Below are positions 1-8,028 of a DNA stretch of 61,919 bases, piece by piece. Positions within the stretch are counted from its first letter, which is position 1. Each line of letters begins with the position of its first letter. The notes beneath the pieces are model-generated. The model had not been told where the DNA came from, made no database searches, and saw nothing but the letters and a program-made list of their open reading frames with translations. Location: positions 1 to 61,919 of the forward strand of contig QHTZ01000070.1 in the NCBI GenBank assembly GCA_003221005.1, written 5' to 3'. The translations under genes were made by a program, and so were the position numbers. This DNA is from Gemmatimonadota bacterium (lineage in GTDB: Bacteria > Gemmatimonadota > Gemmatimonadetes > Gemmatimonadales > GWC2-71-9).

Positions 1-1278
1 GCCGTGCGTGACGCCAGCGTCGTGATGCGCGAGGGCCGGATCGTCTGTGCGGGGCCGCGATCGGCGTGCGCTGTGCCGGCCGGGGCCGACACGGTAAGCG
101 TCGCGGGGAAGTGGATCATCCCAGGGCTGATCGACACGCATGTGCACTTCTCCCAGACGGGCTGGGTGGACGGTAGGCCCGACGCGCTCGACCTGCGCGA
201 GGCCTATCCCTACGATGAGGTCGAAGCGGAGCTGCACGCCCGCCCGGACCGGTTCTTCCGCTCCTACCTCTGCAGCGGTGTGACCTCGGTGTTCGACGTG
301 GGTGGTTATCCCTGGACGCTCGATCTCCAGGAGCGCACCGAGCGCAGCACCGCCGCGCCGCGCGTGCTCGCAGCCGCCTCCTTGCTCTCGACGGTCGATT
401 TCTGGCTGAACCTCCCCGACCAGCGGCAATTCATCTATATGGCCGACGAGGCAACGGTGCGACGCGCGGTGCGCGCCCACAAGGCGTGGGGTGCGGCAGC
501 GATCAAGGTCTGGTACATCATGCCGCCGCAGCCTCCCGATACGGCGCGGATGTCGGCGCTGGTGCACGCGGCGGGCGACGAGGCGCGGCGCGTCGGACTC
601 CCGCTCATCGTGCACGCGACCGGCTTATGGGAGGCGAAGGACGCGCTGCGGGCGGGAGCGAGCGTGCTGGTGCACTCGGTCTGGTCCGCGCCGGTGGACA
701 GCGAGTTCATCGCCCTCGCCCTGCGCCAGCAGGCCGTGTACGTACCCACGCTCATGGTCCCCGACGGCTACCGCCAAGTGGCGGTGCGCCACTTCGAGCG
801 CGAGCGGCAGCCGCTGGAATGCGTCGATCCCGCCACGCGCGCCAAAGCACTCGCGACGGACACTGTAGCCCCCGGGAAGCGACCGACCGCTGCCGTCGCG
901 GAGGAGCGCAGCGCGCGAGTGGCCCGGAACTTCGCGCAGGGGCTCGCGAACCTGAAGCGGGTGCATGATGCCGGAGTTCCGGTCGCCCTCGGCACCGACG
1001 CCGGGAATCCCCTCACGCTGCACGGCGCGTCGGTATTCATGGAGCTCGAGGCGATGCAGCAGGCCGGGCTCACGCCGCGGGACGTGCTCGTCGCCGCGAC
1101 GCGGGACGCCGCTCGGGCGCTGGGCCTGCGCGGCACCGGCACGGTGACGGCGGGGGCGATGGCGGACCTCGTCGTGCTCGACGCCGACCCACTCGCGGAC
1201 ATCAAGAACGTGCGCCGTATCGCGCTCGTCGTGCGGCGGGGTGAGATCCACCGTCGCTCGGAGCTCGAATATCGGTAG
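1..1278 (+). CDS. amidohydrolase family protein (5' partial)
   Basis: Metal-dependent amidohydrolase (imidazolonepropionase/prolidase-like superfamily), probably secreted or periplasmic in homologues; substrate cannot be read from sequence. Metal-site signatures are visible in order: DTHVHF (HxH on strand 1), a candidate carboxylated Lys in AAIKVWY, His in LIVHATG and LVHSVWS, and the metal Asp in LGTDAGNP. The C-terminus ends with the usual small beta-sandwich strand (DLVVLDADPLADI). The frame is open to the window edge and begins mid-domain, so the true start lies upstream. It converges with the HAD gene 20 nt away. Confidence 0.85.
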   Translation, partial: AVRDASVVMREGRIVCAGPRSACAVPAGADTVSVAGKWIIPGLIDTHVHFSQTGWVDGRPDALDLREAYPYDEVEAELHARPDRFFRSYLCSGVTSVFDVGGYPWTLDLQERTERSTAAPRVLAAASLLSTVDFWLNLPDQRQFIYMADEATVRRAVRAHKAWGAAAIKVWYIMPPQPPDTARMSALVHAAGDEARRVGLPLIVHATGLWEAKDALRAGASVLVHSVWSAPVDSEFIALALRQQAVYVPTLMVPDGYRQVAVRHFERERQPLECVDPATRAKALATDTVAPGKRPTAAVAEERSARVARNFAQGLANLKRVHDAGVPVALGTDAGNPLTLHGASVFMELEAMQQAGLTPRDVLVAATRDAARALGLRGTGTVTAGAMADLVVLDADPLADIKNVRRIALVVRRGEIHRRSELEYR

Positions 1279-1279
1279 G

Positions 1280-1297
1280 CCGCGGCGTGAGCCGCGG
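1280..1297. terminator. hairpin between convergent genes
   Basis: CCGCGGC (1280-1286) pairs with GCCGCGG (1291-1297) around a GTGA loop in the short gap between two convergent genes. There is no T-run, so it is only a possible bidirectional terminator. Confidence 0.35.
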
Positions 1298-1298
1298 G

Positions 1299-1982
1299 TC
1301 AGTCGCCCGCGAGCCGCACGCCGACCTCGTCGAGATGGCGCAGCAAGTCGGCGGGGTCCTGATACACGCGGTAAGCGCCCGCGCGCTCCAGCTCCTCCTG
1401 CCCGTACCCTCCCGACAGCAGCCCCACGCTGAGCGCGCGGGCGCGTCGCGCGGCGAGCAAGTCCCACACGCTGTCGCCCACGACCACCGAGTCGGCGACC
1501 GGGACCTTGAGCCGCTCGGCCGCCGCGAGGAACAGGTCGGGGTCGGGCTTCGCATGCTTCACTTGGTCGCGGGTGATCAGGGGTGTGTCCGGAGGCACAC
1601 CCAGCATGGTGAGCGTGGGGCGCGCGCTCTCGAGGCGCCCGCTGGTCGCGATCGCCCAGGGGACCTGGACCTTGGTGAGATAGGCGAGGAGCTCTCGCGC
1701 ACCGGGGAGGGGGCGCACCTGGCTCACCTGCCGCGCGTAGGACTCGGCGTGCACGCGCAGCACGCGCGCTTCCTCGTCCGGCGTCATCCGCCGTCCGACC
1801 TCTCGCAGCAGCGCGTCGAGGAACAACCCGCCGCTCATGCCGATCCGCCGGTGGATGCGCCACACCGCGAGCTCGATCCCCGCGGCCTCGAGCGCCTCGC
1901 GCCACGCCAGCACATGCTGGTACACGCTGTCCACGAGCGTGCCGTCGAGATCGAACAGGAAGGCGGGAGCGCGCGCGCTCAT
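1299..1982 (-). CDS. HAD-superfamily phosphatase
   Basis: About 227 aa haloacid dehalogenase-type hydrolase of the phosphoglycolate phosphatase/beta-phosphoglucomutase subfamily. Visible motifs are [10 protein letters not shown] (nucleophile and acid/base Asp, motif I), ATSGR (motif II), KPDPDLFL (motif III Lys) and [10 protein letters not shown] (motif IV Asp), with a helical cap between motifs I and II. The substrate is unknown. Its ATG overlaps the stop of the upstream aldo/keto reductase by 4 nt (ATGA), so the two genes are probably translationally coupled. Confidence 0.85.
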   Translation of the reverse strand: MSARAPAFLFDLDGTLVDSVYQHVLAWREALEAAGIELAVWRIHRRIGMSGGLFLDALLREVGRRMTPDEEARVLRVHAESYARQVSQVRPLPGARELLAYLTKVQVPWAIATSGRLESARPTLTMLGVPPDTPLITRDQVKHAKPDPDLFLAAAERLKVPVADSVVVGDSVWDLLAARRARALSVGLLSGGYGQEELERAGAYRVYQDPADLLRHLDEVGVRLAGD

Positions 1983-2884
1983 CCCGCGAGCTCCTGAAGG
2001 TCGGCGTCGTCGAGCTGCAGCTGGGCGGCCGCCATGTTCTCCTCGAGGTGCCGCACGCTCGCCGTCCCCGGGATCGGCAGCATCACCGGGGAGCGCCGCA
2101 GCAGCCAGGCGAGCGCCACTTGCGCGGGGGTGGCCTGGAGGCGCTTGGCAACGCGGCGGATGGCCGGGTTACCCGGTCGCAGCAACCGCGTCACCACTCC
2201 GCCGAGCGGGCCGCGCGCCTCCGTCAGGCTTCCGTCGGCGAGCGGAAACCAGGGCAGAAACGCGAGTCCCTCCCGCTCGCAGTAGTTGACCACCGCTTCG
2301 TAGTGTCGCTCCGCGAAGTTGTAGCGGTTCTGCACCGAGACAATCGGCGCCAGCCGGCGCGCCGCTTCCAGGTCAGCCACCGTGACTTCCGAGAGCCCGA
2401 TGTGCCGGATTTTCCCTGCGTCCTTCAGCCGCACCAGCGCGCCCAGCTGATCTGCGAGCGGCACCGCCCGATCAATGCGGTGCAGCTGGTACAAATCGAT
2501 CCGGTCGAGCTTGAGCCGGGCGAGGCTGCCTTCGCAGGCGGCGCGCAGGTGCGCGGGTCGGCCGTTCGGCGTCCAGCGGTTTGGGCCGGGACGCTCGAGC
2601 CCGGCCTTCGTCGCGATCACGAGCCCCGCGGGATAGGGATACAGCGCTTCAGCGATCAGCCGCTCGCTCACCGCGGGGCCGTACGAGTCGGCGGTGTCGA
2701 TGAGATTGACGCCGAGCTCAACGGCCCGGCGTAATACCGCGATCGCCTCGCGCTGGTCGCGCGGCTCGCCCCATACCCCCGGCCCGGTGATCCGCATCGC
2801 CCCGAATCCGAGCCGGTGCACGGGAAGATCGCCGCCGAGGAGGAAGGTGTGGTGTTCTGTTGCGCGGACGCCGTAGGCGCTCAT
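1979..2884 (-). CDS. aldo/keto reductase
   Basis: NADPH-dependent oxidoreductase of the AKR superfamily, about 301 aa. It has the TIM-barrel AKR signatures: [10 protein letters not shown] near the N-terminus, the catalytic-tetrad Asp/Tyr in [11 protein letters not shown], the Lys in [11 protein letters not shown] and the His in YQLHRID. The C-terminal [15 protein letters not shown] segment is typical of cofactor binding. I chose ATG 2884 because it begins just before the conserved barrel strand; an upstream extension would be low-complexity Arg/Pro sequence. It forms a two-gene unit with the HAD phosphatase. Confidence 0.9.
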   Translation of the reverse strand: MSAYGVRATEHHTFLLGGDLPVHRLGFGAMRITGPGVWGEPRDQREAIAVLRRAVELGVNLIDTADSYGPAVSERLIAEALYPYPAGLVIATKAGLERPGPNRWTPNGRPAHLRAACEGSLARLKLDRIDLYQLHRIDRAVPLADQLGALVRLKDAGKIRHIGLSEVTVADLEAARRLAPIVSVQNRYNFAERHYEAVVNYCEREGLAFLPWFPLADGSLTEARGPLGGVVTRLLRPGNPAIRRVAKRLQATPAQVALAWLLRRSPVMLPIPGTASVRHLEENMAAAQLQLDDADLQELAG

Positions 2885-3027
2885 GCCGAACAATAACAAA
2901 CTAGGTACGACTCGCGTTCCGCGCCGAGGACCGTAGCGCGCTCGCCACATGGCGGCCGGTCGGCTCGGTCGCCCAGGGTCGGCACCTGTCTTGCGGTTCC
3001 TGCGGCCGGTCATTGGAGGAGGACTCT

Positions 3028-4530
3028 ATGAGGAAGTGGCTCGCCGCCGCCGCGCTCCTGGTCACCGTCGGGGCGTGCGACACGCGGCCCGAATTAGCGG
3101 CGCCCGACCACGGCCGGGCGCTTACGCTGGGGGGCAGTTCGGGGACCGTGTTCGATCCCGCGCTGTCCGCCGCGCTCGCGACCGCAGCTCCCACGGACAG
3201 TCTCGTCGTGATCGTCAACTATGATGAAGCCGCGACCACCGGGGACGTGGTCACGAGCGCACTTCTGGTCCTCGGCGCGGGTGTGATTCAGTTCAAGCAT
3301 CTCGAGCTCGTAGCGGCGCTCGCCACGCCCGCCCAGATCTATGCCATGGCCGGGTTGAGCGGTATCCGATCCATTTACCTCAACCGCCAGCTGCGGTACT
3401 ACGGTCTCCCGTTCAGCGGCCTGCTGCTGCACGAGAGCGTTCCCACGATCCGGGCCGACGCGGTGCGGGCGATGGGCATCACAGGGAAAGACGTCGGGAT
3501 CGCGATCCTCGACTCCGGGATCGACGGGCTCTACAACCCTGACGTCCATTACCCCGAGAAGACGGTCCAGAACATCAAGATCCTCTTCAACCTCCGGGAC
3601 GTGTTCACGTTCCAGGGGTCGATCAACAGAATCATCAAGAACGGCGCCGAGCTGTTCGTCGAGAACCTGCCCAACAGCGAGACGTCAATCGGGCACGGCA
3701 CCCATGTCTCCGGAATCGCTGCCGGTCTGGGGACGGCGTCGGGTGGCTACTACACCGGCGTCGCCCCGGGGGCGAAACTCGTCGGCATCGGGGCAGGGGA
3801 CGTGCTGTTCGTGTTTTGGATCCTCGCCGGGTTCGACTACATCCTCGACCACCAGCAGGACTACAACATCCAAGTGGTGAACAACTCCTGGGGCTCGAGC
3901 GGGGCGTTCGATCCCGACGATCCGATCAACAAGGCGACGAAGACGGTGCACGATCACGGCATCACCGTCGTGTTCGCCGCCGGGAATGACGGGCCCGACG
4001 AGAACACGCTGAATCCCTACAGCGTCGCGCCCTGGGTGATCGGCGTCGCCGCGGGGTGCAAGCTCGTGAGCCCCGACCCGACGAATTCAGCGATTCACTG
4101 CGACGATCCGACCGGCCAGAACCGGCCTCCCTGGCTCGCCGATTTCTCGTCCCGTGGGATCCCGGACGACCCCCTCTATCACCCAGCGATCACCGCGCCC
4201 GGTGTGCACATCGTCTCTACTCGCGCTTCGACCGGCCTGGTGCTGAACGCGACCGACGCGCCGCACGACTTTGATTTGACGAGCACTTGTGCCCTGAGCC
4301 TGGCCTACGCGCTGTACTACACCTGCGCCTCCGGCACCTCGATGGCCACCCCACACGTGGTGGGCGTCGTGGCGCTGATGCAGGATGCGGCCGGGGGGAG
4401 CCTGACGCCCGACCAGGTACATGACATTCTCACGCAGACGGCACGCCCGCTGCCCGGGTTTGGGGAGTGGGAGGTCGGGGCGGGGTACGTCGATGCACTG
4501 GCCGCGGTGAACGCCGTGCTGGGGCGGTGA
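3028..4530 (+). CDS. secreted S8 (subtilisin-like) serine peptidase, probable lipoprotein
   Basis: About 500 aa extracytoplasmic subtilase. The ATG at 3028 is preceded by a strong GGAGGAGG Shine-Dalgarno at 3015-3022, which favours it over the in-frame TTG at 3013. The N-terminus is a lipoprotein-like signal peptide ending VTVGAC. Residues of roughly 45-105 resemble an inhibitor-I9-type propeptide. The catalytic triad is readable: Asp162 (AILDSGIDG), His223 (GHGTHVSG) and Ser438 (SGTSMATPH), with the oxyanion Asn in VFAAGNDG. It stands alone between divergent and convergent neighbours. Peptide specificity is unknown. Confidence 0.92.
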   Translation: MRKWLAAAALLVTVGACDTRPELAAPDHGRALTLGGSSGTVFDPALSAALATAAPTDSLVVIVNYDEAATTGDVVTSALLVLGAGVIQFKHLELVAALATPAQIYAMAGLSGIRSIYLNRQLRYYGLPFSGLLLHESVPTIRADAVRAMGITGKDVGIAILDSGIDGLYNPDVHYPEKTVQNIKILFNLRDVFTFQGSINRIIKNGAELFVENLPNSETSIGHGTHVSGIAAGLGTASGGYYTGVAPGAKLVGIGAGDVLFVFWILAGFDYILDHQQDYNIQVVNNSWGSSGAFDPDDPINKATKTVHDHGITVVFAAGNDGPDENTLNPYSVAPWVIGVAAGCKLVSPDPTNSAIHCDDPTGQNRPPWLADFSSRGIPDDPLYHPAITAPGVHIVSTRASTGLVLNATDAPHDFDLTSTCALSLAYALYYTCASGTSMATPHVVGVVALMQDAAGGSLTPDQVHDILTQTARPLPGFGEWEVGAGYVDALAAVNAVLGR

Positions 4531-4540
4531 AGCCGTTGGG

Positions 4541-4566
4541 CGGAGAGCGGGCCAGGGGGTGAGGTT
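4541..4566 (+). repeat. partial copy of dispersed GGAGAG...GGGGGTGAGG repeat
   Basis: This stretch contains CGGAGAGCGGG then CCAGGGGGTGAGGT and closely matches segments at 51071-51126 and 52821-52893. It sits exactly in the gap between the convergent ends of the subtilase and queE genes. Confidence 0.55.
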
Positions 4567-5197
4567 ATGGAATGCCGAGGAGCTTGTGCGTCTGGAGGCT
4601 GAGCCGCCACCGGGGATGCTCGAGACAGTAGCGTAGCGCGAGGTCGGTGTTGCGGATGCGGTCGGGCCCGTCCATCGGCTGGAGGAAGAAGTGGCAGAAG
4701 GCCAGCCCCGCGACGTTCTCGGGCGGCAGCCCTTTCTGGGGATACACCAGCTTCAGCTCCTGCCCGGAGCGCAGCACCAGCGCGGCTCCGGCCTTGGGGC
4801 TCACGCACACCCAGTCAATGCCCGGCGGCGGGAGCAGCGTGCCGTTGGTCTCGATCGCGACGTCGAATCCCGTCGCGTGCAGTGCCGCGACGAGCGGCGC
4901 GTCTAACTGCAGCAGCGGCTCGCCGCCGGTGCACACCACAAAGCGTCGCTTCGCGTCCCCGGGCCACGCCGCCGCAACCGCAGCCGCGAGCTCGCGGGCG
5001 GTCGCGAACTTTCCGCCCGCCGGTCCATCGGTGCCGACGAAGTCCGTGTCGCAGAAGTCGCACGTCGCGCTCGCGCGGTCCTCCTCGCGTCCCGACCACA
5101 GGTTGCATCCCGCGAATCGCAGGAACACCGCCGGCCGGCCCACGTTGGCGCCCTCACCCTGGAGCGTGTAGTAGATCTCCTTCACCGCGTAGCTCAT
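4565..5197 (-). CDS. queE: 7-carboxy-7-deazaguanine synthase (radical SAM)
   Basis: Converts 6-carboxytetrahydropterin to 7-carboxy-7-deazaguanine on the route to preQ0/queuosine; about 210 aa. It has the family start [10 protein letters not shown] and a GG-E-P SAM-binding segment (CTGGEPLL). The cluster-binding cysteines are C31, C46 and C49, giving a CX14CX2C spacing instead of the usual radical-SAM CX3CX2C; that spacing is known for a subset of QueE enzymes. The ATG overlaps the queC stop by 4 nt. QueD is not in the window, so the pathway here is incomplete. Confidence 0.93.
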   Translation of the reverse strand: MSYAVKEIYYTLQGEGANVGRPAVFLRFAGCNLWSGREEDRASATCDFCDTDFVGTDGPAGGKFATARELAAAVAAAWPGDAKRRFVVCTGGEPLLQLDAPLVAALHATGFDVAIETNGTLLPPPGIDWVCVSPKAGAALVLRSGQELKLVYPQKGLPPENVAGLAFCHFFLQPMDGPDRIRNTDLALRYCLEHPRWRLSLQTHKLLGIP

Positions 5198-5910
5198 GGC
5201 GTGACACCCGCCGTCGCCCGGTAGCGGATCGGATCGCGCGCGCCCGCCTCGGCGAAGCCTTTCAGGCGGAGCAGGCACGCGTCGCACCGCCCGCATGCCT
5301 CGCCCGCGGGGGAGGGGTCATAGCAGCTCGTCGTGAGGCCGTAGTCGATTCCCAGCGACAGACCGGTCTCGATGATCTCCTTCTTCGAGAGGGAGATGAG
5401 CGGCGTGTGGATGCGCAAGCGCTGCCGGCTCTCGACACCCGCCTTGGTGGCGAGGTCGGCCAGCGCCTGAAACGCGGCGATGTACTCGGGCCGGCAATCG
5501 GGGTAGCCGCTGTAGTCGACTGCGTTCACGCCGACGAAGATGTCGCTTGCCCCCAGTACCTCCGCCCAGGCGAGGGCGAATGACAGGAAGATCGTGTTGC
5601 GGGCCGGCACGTAGGTGACCGGGATACCGTGCGCCATGTCACGGGGCGCGCGATCCTTGGGGACGGCGATGTCGTCCGTCAGCGCCGACCCGCCGAAGCG
5701 CCGCAGGTCGAAGGCGACAATCTCGTGTTGCGCCACGCGGAACGCGCGCGCCACGCGGCGCGCGGCGTCGATCTCGGCCTCGTGGCGCTGGCCGTAACGG
5801 AACGTCAGGGCGTACAGCTCGAACCCCTGGCGCGCGGCGAGGGCGAGTGTGGTGGTCGAATCGACGCCGCCGGAGAGCAGCACGACGGCCCTGGGTACCG
5901 GATGTGTCAT
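5194..5910 (-). CDS. queC: 7-cyano-7-deazaguanine synthase
   Basis: ATP-dependent conversion of 7-carboxy-7-deazaguanine to preQ0, 238 aa, normal family length. The PP-loop SGGVDS (residues 13-18) binds ATP. The C-terminal zinc site is visible as a cysteine cluster (SCYDPSP...ACGRCDAC). It is first in a two-gene unit with queE and is divergent from queF, separated by only 60 nt, too little room for an obvious preQ1 riboswitch. Confidence 0.95.
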   Translation of the reverse strand: MTHPVPRAVVLLSGGVDSTTTLALAARQGFELYALTFRYGQRHEAEIDAARRVARAFRVAQHEIVAFDLRRFGGSALTDDIAVPKDRAPRDMAHGIPVTYVPARNTIFLSFALAWAEVLGASDIFVGVNAVDYSGYPDCRPEYIAAFQALADLATKAGVESRQRLRIHTPLISLSKKEIIETGLSLGIDYGLTTSCYDPSPAGEACGRCDACLLRLKGFAEAGARDPIRYRATAGVTP

Positions 5911-5970
5911 CGCGGTGTGCCGGGCGCTCCTGGGCGGATGGCCGCCCGTTTCGTTACGTTAGCGAAGTCT

Positions 5971-6396
5971 ATGCGCGATCGCGCCCCGAAACCCATGCCC
6001 CGAGCGGAGTCGCCGCTCCCCCGGACGGGCCCGCTGCCGCGTCCCCTGAACCCTACGGCGGCGCGGGAATACCTCAAGGCCGACGCGTTTCCCGCCCCCG
6101 GCGTGCAGACGGTGACCCTCACGGCGACCGAGTTCACCTCTATCTGTCCGCGTACCGGCCAGCCCGATTTCGGGAGCGTGATCATCGAATACACGCCGCG
6201 CGAGCGCTGCCTCGAGTCCCGCTCGCTCAAGGTCTATCTCTGGTCCTATCGCGACGAGGGGGCCTTCTGCGAGAGTCTCGCGGCCCGGATCGCGGACGAC
6301 ATCGTTTACGCCATCCAGCCGCAGGCGCTGCGCGTGCAGGTCAACCAGAACGTGCGCGGCGGGATCGCGCTCCTGGCTGTGGCGGTGCGGGGTTGA
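5971..6396 (+). CDS. queF: preQ0 reductase (NADPH-dependent 7-cyano-7-deazaguanine reductase)
   Basis: Reduces preQ0 to preQ1 for queuosine tRNA modification. About 141 aa, the short single-domain (type I) form. The thioimide-forming Cys59 lies in the TSICPRTGQPD motif, with Asp66 nearby, and the substrate-binding motif LESRSLKVYLWSYR carries Glu82. I start at ATG 5971 because upstream in-frame sequence overlaps queC and shows no family similarity. Its presence indicates that the organism makes queuosine and does not stop at preQ0. Confidence 0.93.
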   Translation: MRDRAPKPMPRAESPLPRTGPLPRPLNPTAAREYLKADAFPAPGVQTVTLTATEFTSICPRTGQPDFGSVIIEYTPRERCLESRSLKVYLWSYRDEGAFCESLAARIADDIVYAIQPQALRVQVNQNVRGGIALLAVAVRG

Positions 6397-6403
6397 ACGC
6401 GAA

Positions 6404-6432
6404 GGCGGGACCGGAAGTGGGCCGGTCCCGCC
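6404..6432. terminator. strong hairpin between convergent genes
   Basis: A perfect 11-bp stem, GGCGGGACCGG (6404-6414) with CCGGTCCCGCC (6422-6432), and a 7-nt loop sit between the ends of queF and the membrane-protein gene. It lacks a T-run, so termination is inferred from position and stem strength. Confidence 0.5.
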
Positions 6433-6452
6433 TCGACGCGCCGCGCGCCAGG

Positions 6453-7415
6453 TCAGACCCGAACGCTCAGCGGCTCGCCCCGCAGCTTCGCCCGCAGCGT
6501 GGGGTGGGTCGCCCAGACGTACCACCCCATCGATGCCACCGCGAGCAGGTTCGCAACCAAGGTCAGCCAGACGCCCCACGCGCCCAACGCCCACTGGGCC
6601 CCGAGCGCGAGCGCGGCCACGACCACGCCTTCGAGCACGATCGCCGTCATCACGGCGAGGAGCAGGAAGGACGGTGAGCGCTCGATCTGCTCCGCGATCG
6701 TGACGAAGACGACGCCCGCGACTGCAAAGGCGACCCCGTGCACCACCGTGTACGCCGCCACGACGCCCAGGTTGACGTGGTAGGCCCCGTGACTCGAAGC
6801 GCCGAACAGCAGCGCGGACCCGAGCGCGCTGGGCGTGGCGAACGGGTGACCGGTTACCAGATCCACGAGGAAGAACCAGACTGCGACGACGGCAGCGCCG
6901 AGCAGACCCGTGATCACGCCGCGCGTGAGCTGCGGGTATGCCTTGAGCCCGCCGAGACCGAGCGGCACCTCCGCCCGTTCAGCGCGGTGCAGGTAGGCCA
7001 TCAGGACGAGCCCCGACACCAGATTCGCGCCGATCACATGCGGCCAGGGGATCACCTCCGAGGGGGGCAGGCCACTGAGGAACAGCCCCGTGTAGAAGAC
7101 CACCTCTTGCACGACGATGCCGAAGAACAGGCCAAGGAGCAGCCGGGGCGCCGTGTGCAGTACCGACATCACCCACGCCGCACCCACGCCGAGGAGGGCG
7201 TACACTCCCAAATGGACCACGGAATACACCGCGACCGCCCGAAACGTCGGCTCAATGACGGGAGCAACGTAGAGGGCGTACGCTAGGGCAGCTGGGGTGC
7301 GGAACGGGTAGCCTGCCAAGCTGTCGAGGATGAGGAACCACAGCGCAACTACCAAACCCGCGAGGACGCCGCCGACGACGCCGTGAGCGATCAGCTCGCT
7401 ACTGGATCGTTTCAT
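6453..7415 (-). CDS. membrane protein with internal duplication, function unknown
   Basis: About 320 aa, highly hydrophobic, with at least eight likely membrane helices. The two halves repeat each other: AGLVVALWFLILDSLAGYPF (first half) and AAVVAVWFFLVDLVTGHPF (second half) are each followed by a TPxAL segment, a long hydrophobic stretch and a VVH motif. I do not recognise a named family. ATG 7415 is preceded by GGGAGGG at good spacing, which decides the start. The aromatic/Asp signature WFxxxD repeated in both halves could line a pore or ligand site, but this is inference only. Confidence 0.7.
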   Translation of the reverse strand: MKRSSSELIAHGVVGGVLAGLVVALWFLILDSLAGYPFRTPAALAYALYVAPVIEPTFRAVAVYSVVHLGVYALLGVGAAWVMSVLHTAPRLLLGLFFGIVVQEVVFYTGLFLSGLPPSEVIPWPHVIGANLVSGLVLMAYLHRAERAEVPLGLGGLKAYPQLTRGVITGLLGAAVVAVWFFLVDLVTGHPFATPSALGSALLFGASSHGAYHVNLGVVAAYTVVHGVAFAVAGVVFVTIAEQIERSPSFLLLAVMTAIVLEGVVVAALALGAQWALGAWGVWLTLVANLLAVASMGWYVWATHPTLRAKLRGEPLSVRV

Positions 7416-7591
7416 CGCTTTTCCCTCCCACTTCGTTCGAGTACGCAGGGGGAGGGCTCCCCAAAACCCAGGCCGGGGTTGGGCCACAACCCCGGGCCTC
7501 CCCCGCGGGTATCATACGCCGCGATCCGGCGGGCCGCCACGCCCGGACCGGGCGGGGTGCTAACGGACGGGCGGGACAAGAGATAGGTGGG

Positions 7592-7990
7592 CTAGTCGGC
7601 GCTGGCGACTGCTCCCAGTGCGCGGCGCTGCACCTCGTCCGCGTTCACCGCGGTGAGGGCGGCGTTGTCGACTTCGCCCGTGCGGATGCGGATGACGCGC
7701 TCGATCGGCTGCACGAAGATCTTGCCGTCACCGACTTCACCCGTGCGCGCGGAGGAGAGGATCGCGTTGATCGTCGGCTCCACGAACGGCTCCGAGCAGA
7801 CCATCTCGATGCGCACCTTCTCGCGGAACTCGAGCACGAGGGTGGACCCGCGGTAGGTCTCCTGGAGCTCGCGCTCCCCGCCGTGCCCGCTCGCGCGGCT
7901 GATCGTGATGCCCGTTACTCCGGCTCGGAACAGCGCCGCCTTCACTTGAGGGAGACGCTCGGGTCTGATGACGGTCGTGATGAGCTTCAT
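7592..7990 (-). CDS. glnK: PII-type nitrogen signal protein lacking the uridylylated tyrosine
   Basis: 132 aa trimeric PII signalling protein that senses 2-oxoglutarate/ATP/ADP and normally docks on Amt. The B-loop TGEVGDGKIFV and C-loop RIRTGE are intact. In the T-loop, Tyr46-Arg47-Gly48 is kept but position 51, the tyrosine uridylylated in enteric GlnB/GlnK, is Leu; Ser49, the residue phosphorylated in cyanobacterial PII, is present. The gene lies directly downstream of amt on the same strand. Control is therefore likely by ligand binding or another modification, not GlnD uridylylation at Tyr51. Confidence 0.93.
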   Translation of the reverse strand: MKLITTVIRPERLPQVKAALFRAGVTGITISRASGHGGERELQETYRGSTLVLEFREKVRIEMVCSEPFVEPTINAILSSARTGEVGDGKIFVQPIERVIRIRTGEVDNAALTAVNADEVQRRALGAVASAD

Positions 7991-8028
7991 GTTCGGTTTG
8001 TCTCCAGATAGGTGTCCGTTGCCCGTCC

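Noticed and set aside
5911-5970. preQ1 riboswitch between queC and queF
   Set aside because: The gap is only 60 nt, is shared by divergent genes and shows no preQ1 pseudoknot-like sequence.
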